Origin: Bacteroidales bacterium UBA4621
GTDB lineage: Bacteria; Bacteroidota; Bacteroidia; Bacteroidales; Paludibacteraceae
Assembly: GCA_002387325.1 (NCBI GenBank)
Contig: DGIN01000041.1
Location: forward strand, 1-24,961
Length of the DNA stretch: 24,961 nucleotides
Direction of reading: 5' to 3'
Shown in pieces: positions 6,701 through 16,039 of the stretch (position 1 is the stretch's first letter; every line of letters begins with the position of its first letter). A model generated the notes under the pieces. That model searched no databases, was not told where the DNA came from, and was given only the letters and a program-made list of their open reading frames with translations. The translations under genes and the position numbers were made by a program.

Positions 6701-9700
6701 AAGCGTGTTTGATACTTGGCGAGTGGAATCCTACCGTAGCCGTATGGTACGTGGTGTTTCTGAGGACCATATTCTGAACGGGTGTACACCCGACAGAAGA
6801 CAGAGTATCGATGACAAGGTCTTTGATGTGTATGGCACTATTGCCGTTTCTGTTGAGCGATTCCGCATAGAAACCGACAAAGATACGCTGTTGCGCATAC
6901 TTGGTCAGATCAATCGTATAGCGTTTGCCCGCAACGGGGATAGCAGCATAAGAATAGTCCGCACTGCCCGTTTCGTTCCAAACGGCAGCCGGTTCCCACG
7001 TTTCTCCCCCGTCTGCAGAAACCAATATTTTGAATTGCTGATCAATAATTTTATCGCCTGAGGGGGCAGATATAGGTTGAGAGGTATTCGTCAGTGCCAA
7101 ATCGAAACTCATTTCGACAGTTTCAGAAGAGAGCGTTGTAAAGTCAAGCATAGGTGTTGCCAACATATAACGGGTAGGGTCGCTATTGCCTCCATACCAC
7201 AGATTGATATATGTGTGCGGTGCGCCGAACACATAGTCCGACCCCTGCTCTGCACGCCACCCGCTACGGGTCGTCAGGCGTGTAAACTTGCCTTGTGCAT
7301 CACCTTGCCATCTGCTCCATTCGGGGCTGAAGGCATCGTCCGCCCATGCCAACGGGTTTTCATAACGCACCCCATAATTGGTTTTGAGGATGTAAGGGCC
7401 TGTCCATACGGATGTGTCGCCTATGCCACATACGGAACGGACATAGACATCATAGGCGGTATTCATCCGCAGACCACTGATACGGAATACCTTGTCGGAT
7501 GTATCATATACCTTTGCAGAGGTAATATCCATACCGTTTTCGCCATACGCATACTGCCAAGCCGCAGCCGTATCGTTGGGGACGATAGTACATTCCGCCG
7601 TTGTGCCAACGGTTTCAAAGTGCATATCAGCAGCCCCGAAGCACGGTATATCATATTCCGCCAACTCGGCATTGGCTACGTGAATGGTGGTGGGGGTAAA
7701 ATTATACCCACCGGCAACTTTCGTTCCCTCGATTAAGGCTATATTGATGGTTTTGCCGGCATATCGTGTAAGATCAAGATAATATCTCCATCCGCGCCCG
7801 TTAGGAATGGCACTATACAGATAATTTGCATTTCCAGTACTATCGCCCCACACAACGGTTTCCTCTTCACTCCACGTTTTACCGCCGTCTGACGATAGAG
7901 CGATATAGAATGAGTTGCGGTCGGTCTTCTTCGGTGCATTGGCAGAAAGAGTGTCCGTAAGTGCCAAATCAATACCGAAATAGAGATGTTTGTGGCCCTG
8001 TTGCGGCATCAAATTAACAGAAGGAGAGATAAGCCAATAAGCATCCTGCGCACGCCCTGTACAGCAAATATGGTTATGCCCGAAAGCCCTACTTCCATCG
8101 CAGGCTTTCCAGCCAGCAGGTGTGTTTGCCTCTTTCAGTTTTTGTGTGCCGGCGAATACCGAAGCAGGTTCACCGGTGTAGCGTTTCCAATTATGGAGGG
8201 TGCTATCGAAAGGCACAGTGTACGGTACCCCCTGCGGTGTCTGCAATTCGACAGGTGTACACCAAACAGAAGTGTCCCCTTCGGAACAGATAGAACGTGC
8301 ATATATTTTATATAGTGTACTCAACGCCAGGTTGTGCAGCGTAACGTTCACGTCCTCTGTCAAGATATGCGGCATATTTTGCAGGGGTACGGAATCAAGC
8401 CCATAGGCGATTTCCCATTTAGTGGCTCTGTCAGCAGGAACGAGTGTGATATTGGCAGCAGTATCCACAGTATTGATACGGATGTTTTGCACGCCGAAGC
8501 ATGTGGTTGACCCAGTACTCAAATAGAGGTGGTTGATACCAAGGCACGCTGATTTGATGGCATTATTAACAAAAGCGATGCGGATTTTCTGCCCTGCAAA
8601 ACGTGTGAAATCGATAAAATAGTTTTGCCCTTTAGCAGGAATTTCCGCATAGTGGAAATCCGCCGTATCGGCTTCAGACCATATCCAGCGGTCCTCTTCT
8701 TCCCATGTCTTGCCGTTGTCCGTGCTGACCAACACATTGAATTGATTAGCCTTTCTATTGGCAAGTGGAGGCGAAACAAGTCTAGTAGGATTAGAGGTTA
8801 GAGCCATATCCATTTGGAGAATGATGGTCTCCGCTCCGCTATTGGGTGTCAGGTCGATCTGAGGGGAGATGAGCCAATGGGTATTCTTTGCATCATAGGT
8901 ACAATAGATGTTGGCATCATTGAGAACGGTTTTGTCAGCGGTAAATTTCCATTTAGAGTTGTTTGCGTCTATCGGCAAAGAGTCGGTAATGGAATAAGCA
9001 ATGGGCATGGAACAGGTTGTCCAGTCGCTCAATGTGGCAAACGGTTCACTATACGGAACGCCATACGTGGTGGTGAATTGCAATGTATTGCTGTAGTCGC
9101 TCTCCTGGTTACCGGCACACAATTGCCATACGCGCACGAAATAGGCAGTGCCTTGTGCCAAGTCATGCAATGTATGCGTCAGACCGGCAGAGACAGTATC
9201 TTTTTTGGAATGCGCAAAAGTAGCGGTTGTGGCGTACTCAATGACAGTAGGAACATCGGTTCCTCCCTGCCAAGAAAGTGCAGCAGTCGTAAAATCAACC
9301 GATGATATTATCAACGAATCGGGTTTGGCACACGGCATAGCCAAACGCAGGTTGGCAATATGTACATCGCTGGAGTTTTCCGCCCTGGTAGCGGTCTTAT
9401 AGAGCGCGATGCGCACCCGTTGCCCCGCATAACGGCTCATATCCAATTCAATGCGTTCGCCGGTGGCACTAAGACTTGACAGTTGGCGGAAAGCATTGCC
9501 CGTATTGGCAAATATCCATTGATTATTGCTATTCCAGGTCGCCCCGTTATCGGTGGAAACCAACACACGGAACTCCTGCTCATCCGTATTGGCGGGTGCG
9601 GCGTTACTTCTGTGAGCCGTCAGAGCCAAATCAAACGACAAAACGGTTTCGGTATCGGCGGAGCGAATGCCTATTTCCGGTGAAACCAACCATTTGTCAA

Positions 9701-12700
9701 CACATAGTTCAGTTGCATTGGACAACTCGCCTACCAAATGGTTGGCAGGTAATCCGTTGTCAGTGGTGCAGATAGTCCACTCCTCCACAGAGCCAGTAGT
9801 GGGTGTGGGCAATATGCCATCGAAAGCGGATTGAACAGGGCCGCCCAGTGCCGTCCAGTTCTGCGGTAGAGATATACCGCCGAAAGTCTCCGTATAGGGT
9901 GCGACATAAGGCATATTCAGCGATTGGGTTACCGCAGTGGAACACCCCTCTTGTGTGATGCGCAGGTAATACGTATTACCATGTGCCAGTCCGCTGAAAT
10001 CGCACGAGGAACGACCGGTTGTGAGTTGCGTGATAATATGTGAGAAGTCGGCATAGTCCGACAATTCGATATGCACCGCTTCCGGTATGCCATAGGTTTT
10101 CCATGAAGCCTGTGCCGTAGTATCGGACGTAGGAACAAATTGCAGGTTGCGAACACCCAGACAAACGGCATCTTTCCTTGTCAATTGTACCGAGTCGATG
10201 TACATTTGGTTGCTTGTGTTGTCCGTTTCCAAATAGAAAGCGAAGCGTACAGGTTGTCCCACGAACTCAGATACATCCATTGTAATTTTCCGTGCATTCA
10301 ACCCGAAGCGGTTGTAATTATGTTCGCCTGTACTGTCGCACGACCAGAACACGGCATTGCGTTTGCTCCATGTGTTGCCCTCATCGGTTGATACGCATAC
10401 ACCCAGACGATCGTTTGTTGCCTGTTGCGGATTTTGGGCGATATTACTATACTGATTGGCACAAAGGGCTATGTTGGCAGAAAGGGTTACAACGCCCGGT
10501 TCGGTCTTTGACATATCAATGACAGGGGAGATGAGCCATACATTCTGTTTTTTTATCCATGAGAAACGTGCGTGATAGGTATCAATACCCGTCAAGCCGT
10601 CCTTTACATAGTTCTCCAATGACCAGCCGGCAGAGGTGTTCATCTCTGCAAGGGTGATGCTATCTTTTTTCCATAGGGCGGAACAAGTGTGCCATATCCC
10701 CGCACTGATACTATTGGCATCAAACGGTTCCAAATAAGGCACTCCGAGCGTGGTGGTAAAAGTGGAGGCTGATGACCAGCGGCTTTTCTCACCATCGTCA
10801 CACACTCCGCGTACATAAGCATAGTACAGCGTAGCCGGACGCAGCCCCGTAACAGTGTATGTGCCGGGATTGACAGTGGTATGCACAAGTGCCGTTGTAA
10901 CGGTATCGGGACGGACAGGAACGGGTGAAACAATTATCTCGTATTGCGAAGCATTGCCTGTCCAATTCAGCACTGCGCCATCGACAAAGACGGAATCTGC
11001 CTCCAAATCAAAGATTTGCAAGCACCGACGGATAGGTTCGATAAACACATTGTCTATATAGACATAGTTGGTAGAGTCGCTTCCCGCTTCGGAAAGGAAC
11101 ATAATGCGGCGTCCGAAATTTCCGTCAATGTCGCCCGTATAATCCGCCAAACTGACCACATACGTACGCATAGCGGCAGAATCAGCAGAATACGGAAGGA
11201 CTAATTCAGAAAGCGGGGTAAAAGTATAGCCGGGGTCTGCAGGGTCTGAAACAACGCCCACCGACAGGCGGTGTATATTGTCAGCATCTTGGGAATACGT
11301 TGCGGCAGAGAACACCAACTGGTACTTATTGATGTTGTCCCCGACCATAAACTCAGGCGAGACAGCATACGCACCATCCGATTCGTCGGCTGCGGCAGAG
11401 GATTTTTTCAGTTCCAACACAGCACCGAAATTCTCATTTTCGACACGCTGCGGTACAGTTCCTACACCGAGGTCGGAAATAAATCCGGTAGTCCAACAAT
11501 GTTCCGTTGCAGGGTCAACAAAAGTCTCATAGTACGTGTCAGGATCAACAGCGGCACATTGTGTATATAGCGTGACGATATGCCAATCCAAGTCGTTCTG
11601 ACAGGCTTGTCGTCCCCGTACATAATACGTGGAGGCAGGTTCCAAACCGCTGACTTGCACAGCATTGGCAGCGATTGTGTCATTGAAGACAAACGTTGTG
11701 AACTCCGGTTCTTTGCTAATCTGTATGATAGCCGGCTTGGGATTGATACCATTGAGCAGCCATACAACAGAAGCGGTATTATCGGCATTTACCGCTGCAC
11801 GAAGCGATGACAGCCCGCCGCATTGCGTATCCTGTACGCGCAATGAGACATTATCAACAATAATGTAAGTAGAAGTGTTGGACACAGCCGATTCCGCATA
11901 GAAAGCCACTTGAATGGTTTTACCTACGTATTTGGTGATGTCTATAGAAACGGATTGTGCTTCGCCCCATCGCAAATCATTATTCAGACTATGATGTCCG
12001 TTTCCGTCGTTGCTCCATACCGTAGCGTTGGCAGCACGCCACGTTTTACCGGCGTCCTCACTGACAACAACCATAAACTTATCATCAACGCCGGCCTGAC
12101 CGGGTTGATCATCGGGTCCCGGTTTAACTGCCAAATCGAACCGCAGTTCTACGTTTTCATTCTCTTCGGCATCAATATACCATGAGGGGCTGACGAGCCA
12201 ATAGTAGTAGTCGTAGTCGGTGATATACGCATAGGCGACATAGCCGGACATGGGCGAGAGGACGTGGTCGCTTTTATTGGTCAGTTGCCAGTGCTTGCTC
12301 GGCGTTTCGGGTCGCTCCGTGAGAGCCGCACCTGCGAAGACATCAGCGGCTGCACCATACATCCGTCTCCAACCGTCAGGGAATGCGGAATAGAGGAAAT
12401 CTTCCTCAATAGGCAGCCCTTGCGGAGTGGTAAAACTATAGGTAACGTCGTTTGTTCCCATCGTGTCCGTTCCGCAAACGGTTTGCAGGGTTATGTAGTA
12501 GGTGGTCAGTGGTGCCAGGTCGTTGAAGCGGACGTTGGGTGAAGTAACTGTTTGATAGTTGGCTTGCACCATAGAACGTTTTTTGGCGATGCCCACTTTC
12601 CACGCTTTCATTCCGCCGTCGTTCCACGTAACTTCGGCACTGCGGGCGTGTACATTGATATTGATGTTGCTTGCTTCGCGGCAATCAGTCAGCAGAGAAA

Positions 12701-14957
12701 CGACAATCTCGTCAATCAAGTTGACACTCACATCGTTTGCCCCCGCGTCCATAGAGCGGAAAGCAATGAACTTTCCCTTTCCCTTGTACGAGTCGAATGA
12801 GACCAAGCAGCGGCTGTATGCGGTAGAACCGGCGGAAAAGGATGCTACAGGCGTAAAAGTGGAAAGGTCGTACGGGTCGGTCATCACGCCTACCGACAAT
12901 TGTCCGACTGAGGTCTGCGTAGCTGTGGCGTGACTGAAAACCATTTTCATCAGGTTCAAGCCGGTAGTGGCTTCCGGGAGGACAAACCACGTATCCGTAC
13001 CGCACAGTTGCAGGTGCGAGCCGACGGCATTAGGGGCAGCCGAACTGATACGCGGATAGGCATTGAGCGCGGGCGTGATATTGGTAAGCGGATAGAACAC
13101 CGAAGCGGCTCCCATGGGTTGTCCTGGCAGGCGCAACTCATTTGCCAAACCGGAAAGCAGTATTTCCCCCGAAGCGGGTTCAAAACTCTCTTTGTAGGGG
13201 ATATTGTCAGTAACGGCAGGCATAGCGGCAGGTATGCGCAGGGTTACAGGGAACGACCACGGGGATGTCTGCCCAAGCCGGGTGGCACGCGTATAGACAT
13301 ACAGGGTTTTGCCTGTAAACAGTCCGTCGGTTTTATAGACAGCAGCCGAAGGATTGTCAATACCCCGTTGCGAATACAGGATATCCGATTGAGGCACATT
13401 GCCGTCCCGCCGGTAGGATGTAGCAATACAAAATTCCCACGAGTCGGCATTGTGGATACCGGCAGAGAGTGTGAATCCCTGCGATGTTACATTGGTGCAG
13501 CGTATATGGGTGGGGGTGGCAGTAGCCGGATGGTATATTTCCACATTGTCGATATAGACGGCATTCTGCTCTTTTGTGTCGGAAACAAAGGCTATGAATT
13601 TACCGGTACCTGTATAGTCCGCCAAAGAGACCGATATGCGTTTGAACATATATGAAGTCTCCACTCTGACCGTGTCTATGGCTTGGAAAGTGCTTAAATC
13701 GGAGGGGTCTGTCATCACGCCGACCCTGAGTTCGGCGGCATATCGTGTGTTGCCGATGGAGATACGGTCGTAGGCGGTAATCCAGAAAGTGATTTCCACA
13801 CCTTGCAAGGAGGAAACCAATATCTCCGGAGTGGCGGCATACACATATTTTCCCGCATCCACTGGGAGGTTCTCATACGTGCGTGCGCCGGCAAAGGAGA
13901 GATAGAGCGTGGAATCCAAAGCGTATGGCGCACGGTCACTACGGTTACCACCTTTATAGACAAACGGCACTTGTGCATCGATATTGCTGCCGATAGTCCA
14001 GCCTGCAGGTTTTCCGTACATCTTGCTTCCCGCCAGAGAGACTGTATTCTCAAAGTTCTCGGTGTATGGAAGTGTAGCGGTAGTGAGTGTCTCAAACGAA
14101 GTGCCTACCCATCGTGTATATTCGCTGTTGTTGCCATCGCAAGCAGAACGCACATAGACATAATAGTTAACATCCGGTTGCAATCCCCGAATGGTAATCT
14201 CCGGATTGAAGACATTGTCAGTGATGTGCTGCAGGACAACAGAGGGGTCAATGCCTGTGAAATCCGTAACGGGGGCAGAAGTGAGCAATACTTCAAAATG
14301 GTCATAAGCCCCCGTAACGTCCCAACTGACGAGTGCGTCGTGGGCGTGGCGGTCGGTAACTTGCAGGTTCTTGATGTCCTGACAGGTTGGGGTGGCGTGG
14401 ATAAAGAGGTCGTCCAACAGGACACCATAGCCCATATTCTCGGTTATCTCGAAGGCGATCTGGTATGTAGCGTTGGCACTGACGAGTTGCAGTGTCTCCT
14501 GTTTCCAGATGGCATCCCGTTGGTAAACGGCTTGTGGGAAGAGATGCCAATAGTCGGACGCAGAGGTGCGATAATAGACTTTCAGGGTATCGCTATAGCC
14601 GTTCTTCTGCGGTTCGGCGTGCGAGAAAGTGAGTTGGGGCTGGAAGTCGTTGAGCAGGTTCATCACCGGTGAGACAAAACGTGTAACGAAACGCATCTCC
14701 TGTCGGCGTTCGTTGCGTGCAGCCAGACGATGTGTTCCCGAGATGCATCCGGCAGGGTGCAGCAGTTTTCCGCCACTCTCCACAAACCACGAGAATGCCT
14801 TTTGGTCGGTAGTTCCGTCCATCGGCTGCCGCACATACTCTTGTGTCCACCCTGCGGGCAAGCCGTTCTCGAAATCGATATGGACAATATCTTTTGTTGC
14901 GGCCTGCAGAGCCACAGAAAGAACCACTATATTCAGCAACAAAACTATCTTTCTCAT
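3735..14957 (-). CDS. giant modular T9SS-secreted adhesin (choice-of-anchor J / fibronectin type III repeats)
   Basis: This 3740-residue protein (roughly 400 kDa) should be displayed on the cell surface or released. A signal peptide (about 1-19, MRKIVLLLNIVVLSVALQA) is followed by twelve beta-sandwich modules of the choice-of-anchor J / cleaved-adhesin type. They begin near residues 22, 296, 586, 847, 1142, 1405, 1688, 1966, 2244, 2530, 2912 and 3195. A fibronectin type III domain follows each of the first eleven, and there is an extra one near 2817, giving twelve. Most J modules show W(L)(I/V)SP, FD(L/M)AL, V(L)VS.D.G.TW and D(L/M)(S/T).(Y/F)AG signatures. About four Cys-containing CxG...GCDS repeats occupy about 3397-3650, and a T9SS type A sorting domain (about 3655-3740, with APNPV and ending IKLLVQ) closes it. 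No protease or glycosidase motif is visible, so adhesion is the likely role. It follows the barrel gene by 146 bp; only a degenerate -7 box (GATATTTG, 14988 to 14981) is seen there, so it is probably mostly read from upstream. Confidence 0.92.
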   Translation of the reverse strand: MRKIVLLLNIVVLSVALQAATKDIVHIDFENGLPAGWTQEYVRQPMDGTTDQKAFSWFVESGGKLLHPAGCISGTHRLAARNERRQEMRFVTRFVSPVMNLLNDFQPQLTFSHAEPQKNGYSDTLKVYYRTSASDYWHLFPQAVYQRDAIWKQETLQLVSANATYQIAFEITENMGYGVLLDDLFIHATPTCQDIKNLQVTDRHAHDALVSWDVTGAYDHFEVLLTSAPVTDFTGIDPSVVLQHITDNVFNPEITIRGLQPDVNYYVYVRSACDGNNSEYTRWVGTSFETLTTATLPYTENFENTVSLAGSKMYGKPAGWTIGSNIDAQVPFVYKGGNRSDRAPYALDSTLYLSFAGARTYENLPVDAGKYVYAATPEILVSSLQGVEITFWITAYDRISIGNTRYAAELRVGVMTDPSDLSTFQAIDTVRVETSYMFKRISVSLADYTGTGKFIAFVSDTKEQNAVYIDNVEIYHPATATPTHIRCTNVTSQGFTLSAGIHNADSWEFCIATSYRRDGNVPQSDILYSQRGIDNPSAAVYKTDGLFTGKTLYVYTRATRLGQTSPWSFPVTLRIPAAMPAVTDNIPYKESFEPASGEILLSGLANELRLPGQPMGAASVFYPLTNITPALNAYPRISSAAPNAVGSHLQLCGTDTWFVLPEATTGLNLMKMVFSHATATQTSVGQLSVGVMTDPYDLSTFTPVASFSAGSTAYSRCLVSFDSYKGKGKFIAFRSMDAGANDVSVNLIDEIVVSLLTDCREASNININVHARSAEVTWNDGGMKAWKVGIAKKRSMVQANYQTVTSPNVRFNDLAPLTTYYITLQTVCGTDTMGTNDVTYSFTTPQGLPIEEDFLYSAFPDGWRRMYGAAADVFAGAALTERPETPSKHWQLTNKSDHVLSPMSGYVAYAYITDYDYYYWLVSPSWYIDAEENENVELRFDLAVKPGPDDQPGQAGVDDKFMVVVSEDAGKTWRAANATVWSNDGNGHHSLNNDLRWGEAQSVSIDITKYVGKTIQVAFYAESAVSNTSTYIIVDNVSLRVQDTQCGGLSSLRAAVNADNTASVVWLLNGINPKPAIIQISKEPEFTTFVFNDTIAANAVQVSGLEPASTYYVRGRQACQNDLDWHIVTLYTQCAAVDPDTYYETFVDPATEHCWTTGFISDLGVGTVPQRVENENFGAVLELKKSSAAADESDGAYAVSPEFMVGDNINKYQLVFSAATYSQDADNIHRLSVGVVSDPADPGYTFTPLSELVLPYSADSAAMRTYVVSLADYTGDIDGNFGRRIMFLSEAGSDSTNYVYIDNVFIEPIRRCLQIFDLEADSVFVDGAVLNWTGNASQYEIIVSPVPVRPDTVTTALVHTTVNPGTYTVTGLRPATLYYAYVRGVCDDGEKSRWSSASTFTTTLGVPYLEPFDANSISAGIWHTCSALWKKDSITLAEMNTSAGWSLENYVKDGLTGIDTYHARFSWIKKQNVWLISPVIDMSKTEPGVVTLSANIALCANQYSNIAQNPQQATNDRLGVCVSTDEGNTWSKRNAVFWSCDSTGEHNYNRFGLNARKITMDVSEFVGQPVRFAFYLETDNTSNQMYIDSVQLTRKDAVCLGVRNLQFVPTSDTTAQASWKTYGIPEAVHIELSDYADFSHIITQLTTGRSSCDFSGLAHGNTYYLRITQEGCSTAVTQSLNMPYVAPYTETFGGISLPQNWTALGGPVQSAFDGILPTPTTGSVEEWTICTTDNGLPANHLVGELSNATELCVDKWLVSPEIGIRSADTETVLSFDLALTAHRSNAAPANTDEQEFRVLVSTDNGATWNSNNQWIFANTGNAFRQLSSLSATGERIELDMSRYAGQRVRIALYKTATRAENSSDVHIANLRLAMPCAKPDSLIISSVDFTTAALSWQGGTDVPTVIEYATTATFAHSKKDTVSAGLTHTLHDLAQGTAYFVRVWQLCAGNQESDYSNTLQFTTTYGVPYSEPFATLSDWTTCSMPIAYSITDSLPIDANNSKWKFTADKTVLNDANIYCTYDAKNTHWLISPQIDLTPNSGAETIILQMDMALTSNPTRLVSPPLANRKANQFNVLVSTDNGKTWEEEDRWIWSEADTADFHYAEIPAKGQNYFIDFTRFAGQKIRIAFVNNAIKSACLGINHLYLSTGSTTCFGVQNIRINTVDTAANITLVPADRATKWEIAYGLDSVPLQNMPHILTEDVNVTLHNLALSTLYKIYARSICSEGDTSVWCTPVELQTPQGVPYTVPFDSTLHNWKRYTGEPASVFAGTQKLKEANTPAGWKACDGSRAFGHNHICCTGRAQDAYWLISPSVNLMPQQGHKHLYFGIDLALTDTLSANAPKKTDRNSFYIALSSDGGKTWSEEETVVWGDSTGNANYLYSAIPNGRGWRYYLDLTRYAGKTINIALIEGTKVAGGYNFTPTTIHVANAELAEYDIPCFGAADMHFETVGTTAECTIVPNDTAAAWQYAYGENGMDITSAKVYDTSDKVFRISGLRMNTAYDVYVRSVCGIGDTSVWTGPYILKTNYGVRYENPLAWADDAFSPEWSRWQGDAQGKFTRLTTRSGWRAEQGSDYVFGAPHTYINLWYGGNSDPTRYMLATPMLDFTTLSSETVEMSFDLALTNTSQPISAPSGDKIIDQQFKILVSADGGETWEPAAVWNETGSADYSYAAIPVAGKRYTIDLTKYAQQRIFVGFYAESLNRNGNSAIHIKDLVIDTLSSVGCTPVQNMVLRNTTYHTATVGFHSPSIKHALAVEYVCMPDGAHFSDAAALKSDTNVVVLTGLEANVNYDVYARMQCADSTWTEWTGPFGFATMACTSVESITPMDITIHKAVLRLNAPETDDSFRYQAALVEHNGALIPGDAATSDTPLITIVRELTPGALYDVYARKICQPGDTSEWAGPFIIRAAYAVPFFESTHWNEEIDSTWTRYTGSLDKLYKQTSSFSGWQVGKAGWVFKENHAYIRTYTYSSLLETPLIDLTNIAPGTPVTLSFDMALTASYGAAEGINPKPSNYKNQSFSVLVSTDGTWSEKKGWTWRENGGKYKYSDIAVDGDTYELDLSAYAGLAFHIGFYSSLDATGGGENYLHLQNIALDTVPIASCRGLKDVRVGNVSSCQAVVSCRNKSINDPMTAEIEVAADSYFEDVILSDTIRNTNTYTVKNLTPTTTYYLRLRQICADGGTSAWTIPVAFTTAYNLRYQEDFENGKRFNSDWTVYKSLAADVFNGTPLNPVVFKSIWSRDTTNRICFNDAHISMRVEQSDYGWAVSPGIDLTQENANVLLGFDAAVSAGSYSAPIPEPANLDSSQYFMVAVSDDDGATWQRSNVTLWSNDPNAKADYPLSALQMQPNRFLVDLSRYRGHVVRIAFYAEKMKGAQNNFYMVDNVTVSRAALHTYNDTICQGDDYGNHGIEYPAEQLSLGKNQYRIVSDDMTEVTDLTVVVNPVYTARYTGTVCEGERFTGYGFDVVGQTSTTYRRFVANEGKCDSIHLLDLSVIPVQHIEVFDSICAGGQFVLNGQTYRYNTIAYDTVNSALTGCDSITMHYIIFTEEKTLHTAISRAICSGEWYSDGWFTQNKAGYYRKTDTSAQGCDSTVTLHLFVADESGYVYDSVYTNSLPYIYDGKVIIEEGTADGYYEFPVESAGGICNITLRVHVLLPTSIEQTSALNITVAPNPVRVGEPVHILMNDTGLLADFEVAVYNATGQIVFRTEQPVTTLPGLPAAGVYTVRLSTQHGTSRIKLLVQ

Positions 14958-15023
14958 AATGTTTATATTTTATAATAAAACAAATATCTTTTTTACCCTA
15001 TATTCTCTTTATATCTACAGTTT

Positions 15024-15066
15024 CTTTCTACGTCCTTTCTACGTCTTTTCTACGTCTTTTCTACGT
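15024..15066. repeat. tandem 11-bp repeat in the leader of the adhesin gene
   Basis: Four head-to-tail copies of C(T/C)TTTCTACGT with a 10-11-bp period occupy the space between the barrel gene D and the giant adhesin gene. On the transcribed strand each reads ACGTAGAAAAG or close to it. It lies about 70-110 bp upstream of the adhesin start. Confidence 0.7.
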
Positions 15067-15103
15067 AGGAGGCAGTATGATGAATATATATTAAAAAAAA
15101 GAA

Positions 15104-16039
15104 CTACATTTCCAAGCAACGGCACGGATAGGTTGGTCGTGTAAGGTTGAACAGGCACGTCCATTTTATCCCCACAGAGAGTTGCGTCCATGTTTTGTCC
15201 TGCAAGTTTGATGTGATGACCGGATTAAAGATCAGCAGATTATGCATATCCTGCAACGTTTTCTCGTCAGGTGGCGTGGCAGGCATTTGCGAATAGTCAA
15301 CCAGCGGTAGATTACGGGTGTAGGATACAGGTATATGATACTCGACAAATACGCCGAGACGCATTTCCGTACGCCGGTTGCGCAACGGCAGCCGTACACC
15401 GGTCTCTACCATAGGAGCGACCAGCAGCAACGGTGCGGGATAGTCGTCCTGATATACATATTCTTCGTCGGGGAAATATCCATAGGTGGGTGCATTTTCT
15501 ATAGTATGAATGAAACGGGTATAGGTGCCGTTGGTAGAAAGCATAGTGGTGGTATAATGCCGTGCCAACACCGGAAGAGACACTTCAGCCCCTGCAAGGA
15601 TATAAGCATAGTTGCCGATGTTTCCACCGAACCAGATGGGGATATTGACAGACAAGACCCGTTGTCTGTCGCAATAGTCCGTATATTGGTAGGCGTACAT
15701 GACGTCATCTCCTTCGCGGTCGGTACGCCGGAACGGATTGCAGAAAGATTCTATTTTCTGGCGGGTATAGTGGTATCCGACCCCTGCTCCGAGACCGAAG
15801 AAGAAGCGTCCTTTTCGGAGTTGGTAGGCGAGGTTGAACTGTGCGTTTGCGCCCGCCATATCTTTGGCAAGCGCAGCGTCCCCTGCTATGGAAGTGAACG
15901 TATTGCTTTCTCCGCCGCCCACCGAGAAAGCCAGATAGTGGTTGCCCCGATTGGCGGAGTACTGTGCCGAGGCAGCAACGTTAGCCAAGAGCAACAGAAC
16001 GGATATTATGTGCGATTTAGTGTACAATGACTCGAGCAA
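15104..16039 (-). CDS. outer-membrane beta-barrel protein (barrel D)
   Basis: This is a protein of about 311 residues with a signal peptide (IISVLLLLANVAASAQ, cleavage near residue 26) and alternating hydrophobic strands typical of small Bacteroidota outer-membrane barrels. Motifs KGRFFFGLG (76-84) and IPIWFGGN (133-140), followed by YAYILAGAEV, match HGRFMFSVG and IPILFGGN...YYFMAGTKV in the N-terminal barrel of the OmpA-type protein at 19294-21180. The two barrels are therefore paralogues. There is no ATG before the signal peptide. The frame offers TTG at 16039 and TTG at 16027, and both overlap the 3' end of secreted protein C (by 23 or 11 bp), so translation is probably coupled to C. Its place next to a T9SS adhesin recalls PorP/SprF-type helpers in gliding bacteria, but it does not show that family's N-terminal signature, so the comparison is one of context only. 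Confidence 0.8.
   Translation of the reverse strand: MLESLYTKSHIISVLLLLANVAASAQYSANRGNHYLAFSVGGGESNTFTSIAGDAALAKDMAGANAQFNLAYQLRKGRFFFGLGAGVGYHYTRQKIESFCNPFRRTDREGDDVMYAYQYTDYCDRQRVLSVNIPIWFGGNIGNYAYILAGAEVSLPVLARHYTTTMLSTNGTYTRFIHTIENAPTYGYFPDEEYVYQDDYPAPLLLVAPMVETGVRLPLRNRRTEMRLGVFVEYHIPVSYTRNLPLVDYSQMPATPPDEKTLQDMHNLLIFNPVITSNLQDKTWTQLSVGIKWTCLFNLTRPTYPCRCLEM

Noticed and set aside
3735..14957. CRISPR array or DNA-level tandem repeat in the adhesin gene
   Set aside because: The repetition is at protein-domain level with a period of about 260-300 codons and strong DNA divergence; there are no short direct repeats with uniform spacers.
3735..14957. Gingipain-like protease identity for the giant protein
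   Set aside because: Only adhesin-type modules similar to those of gingipains are present; no caspase-like catalytic His/Cys region is seen.
15104..16039. Assignment of barrel D to the PorP/SprF family
   Set aside because: Length and neighbourhood fit, but the family's typical N-terminal sequence is absent and D instead matches the barrel of the adjacent OmpA-type protein.
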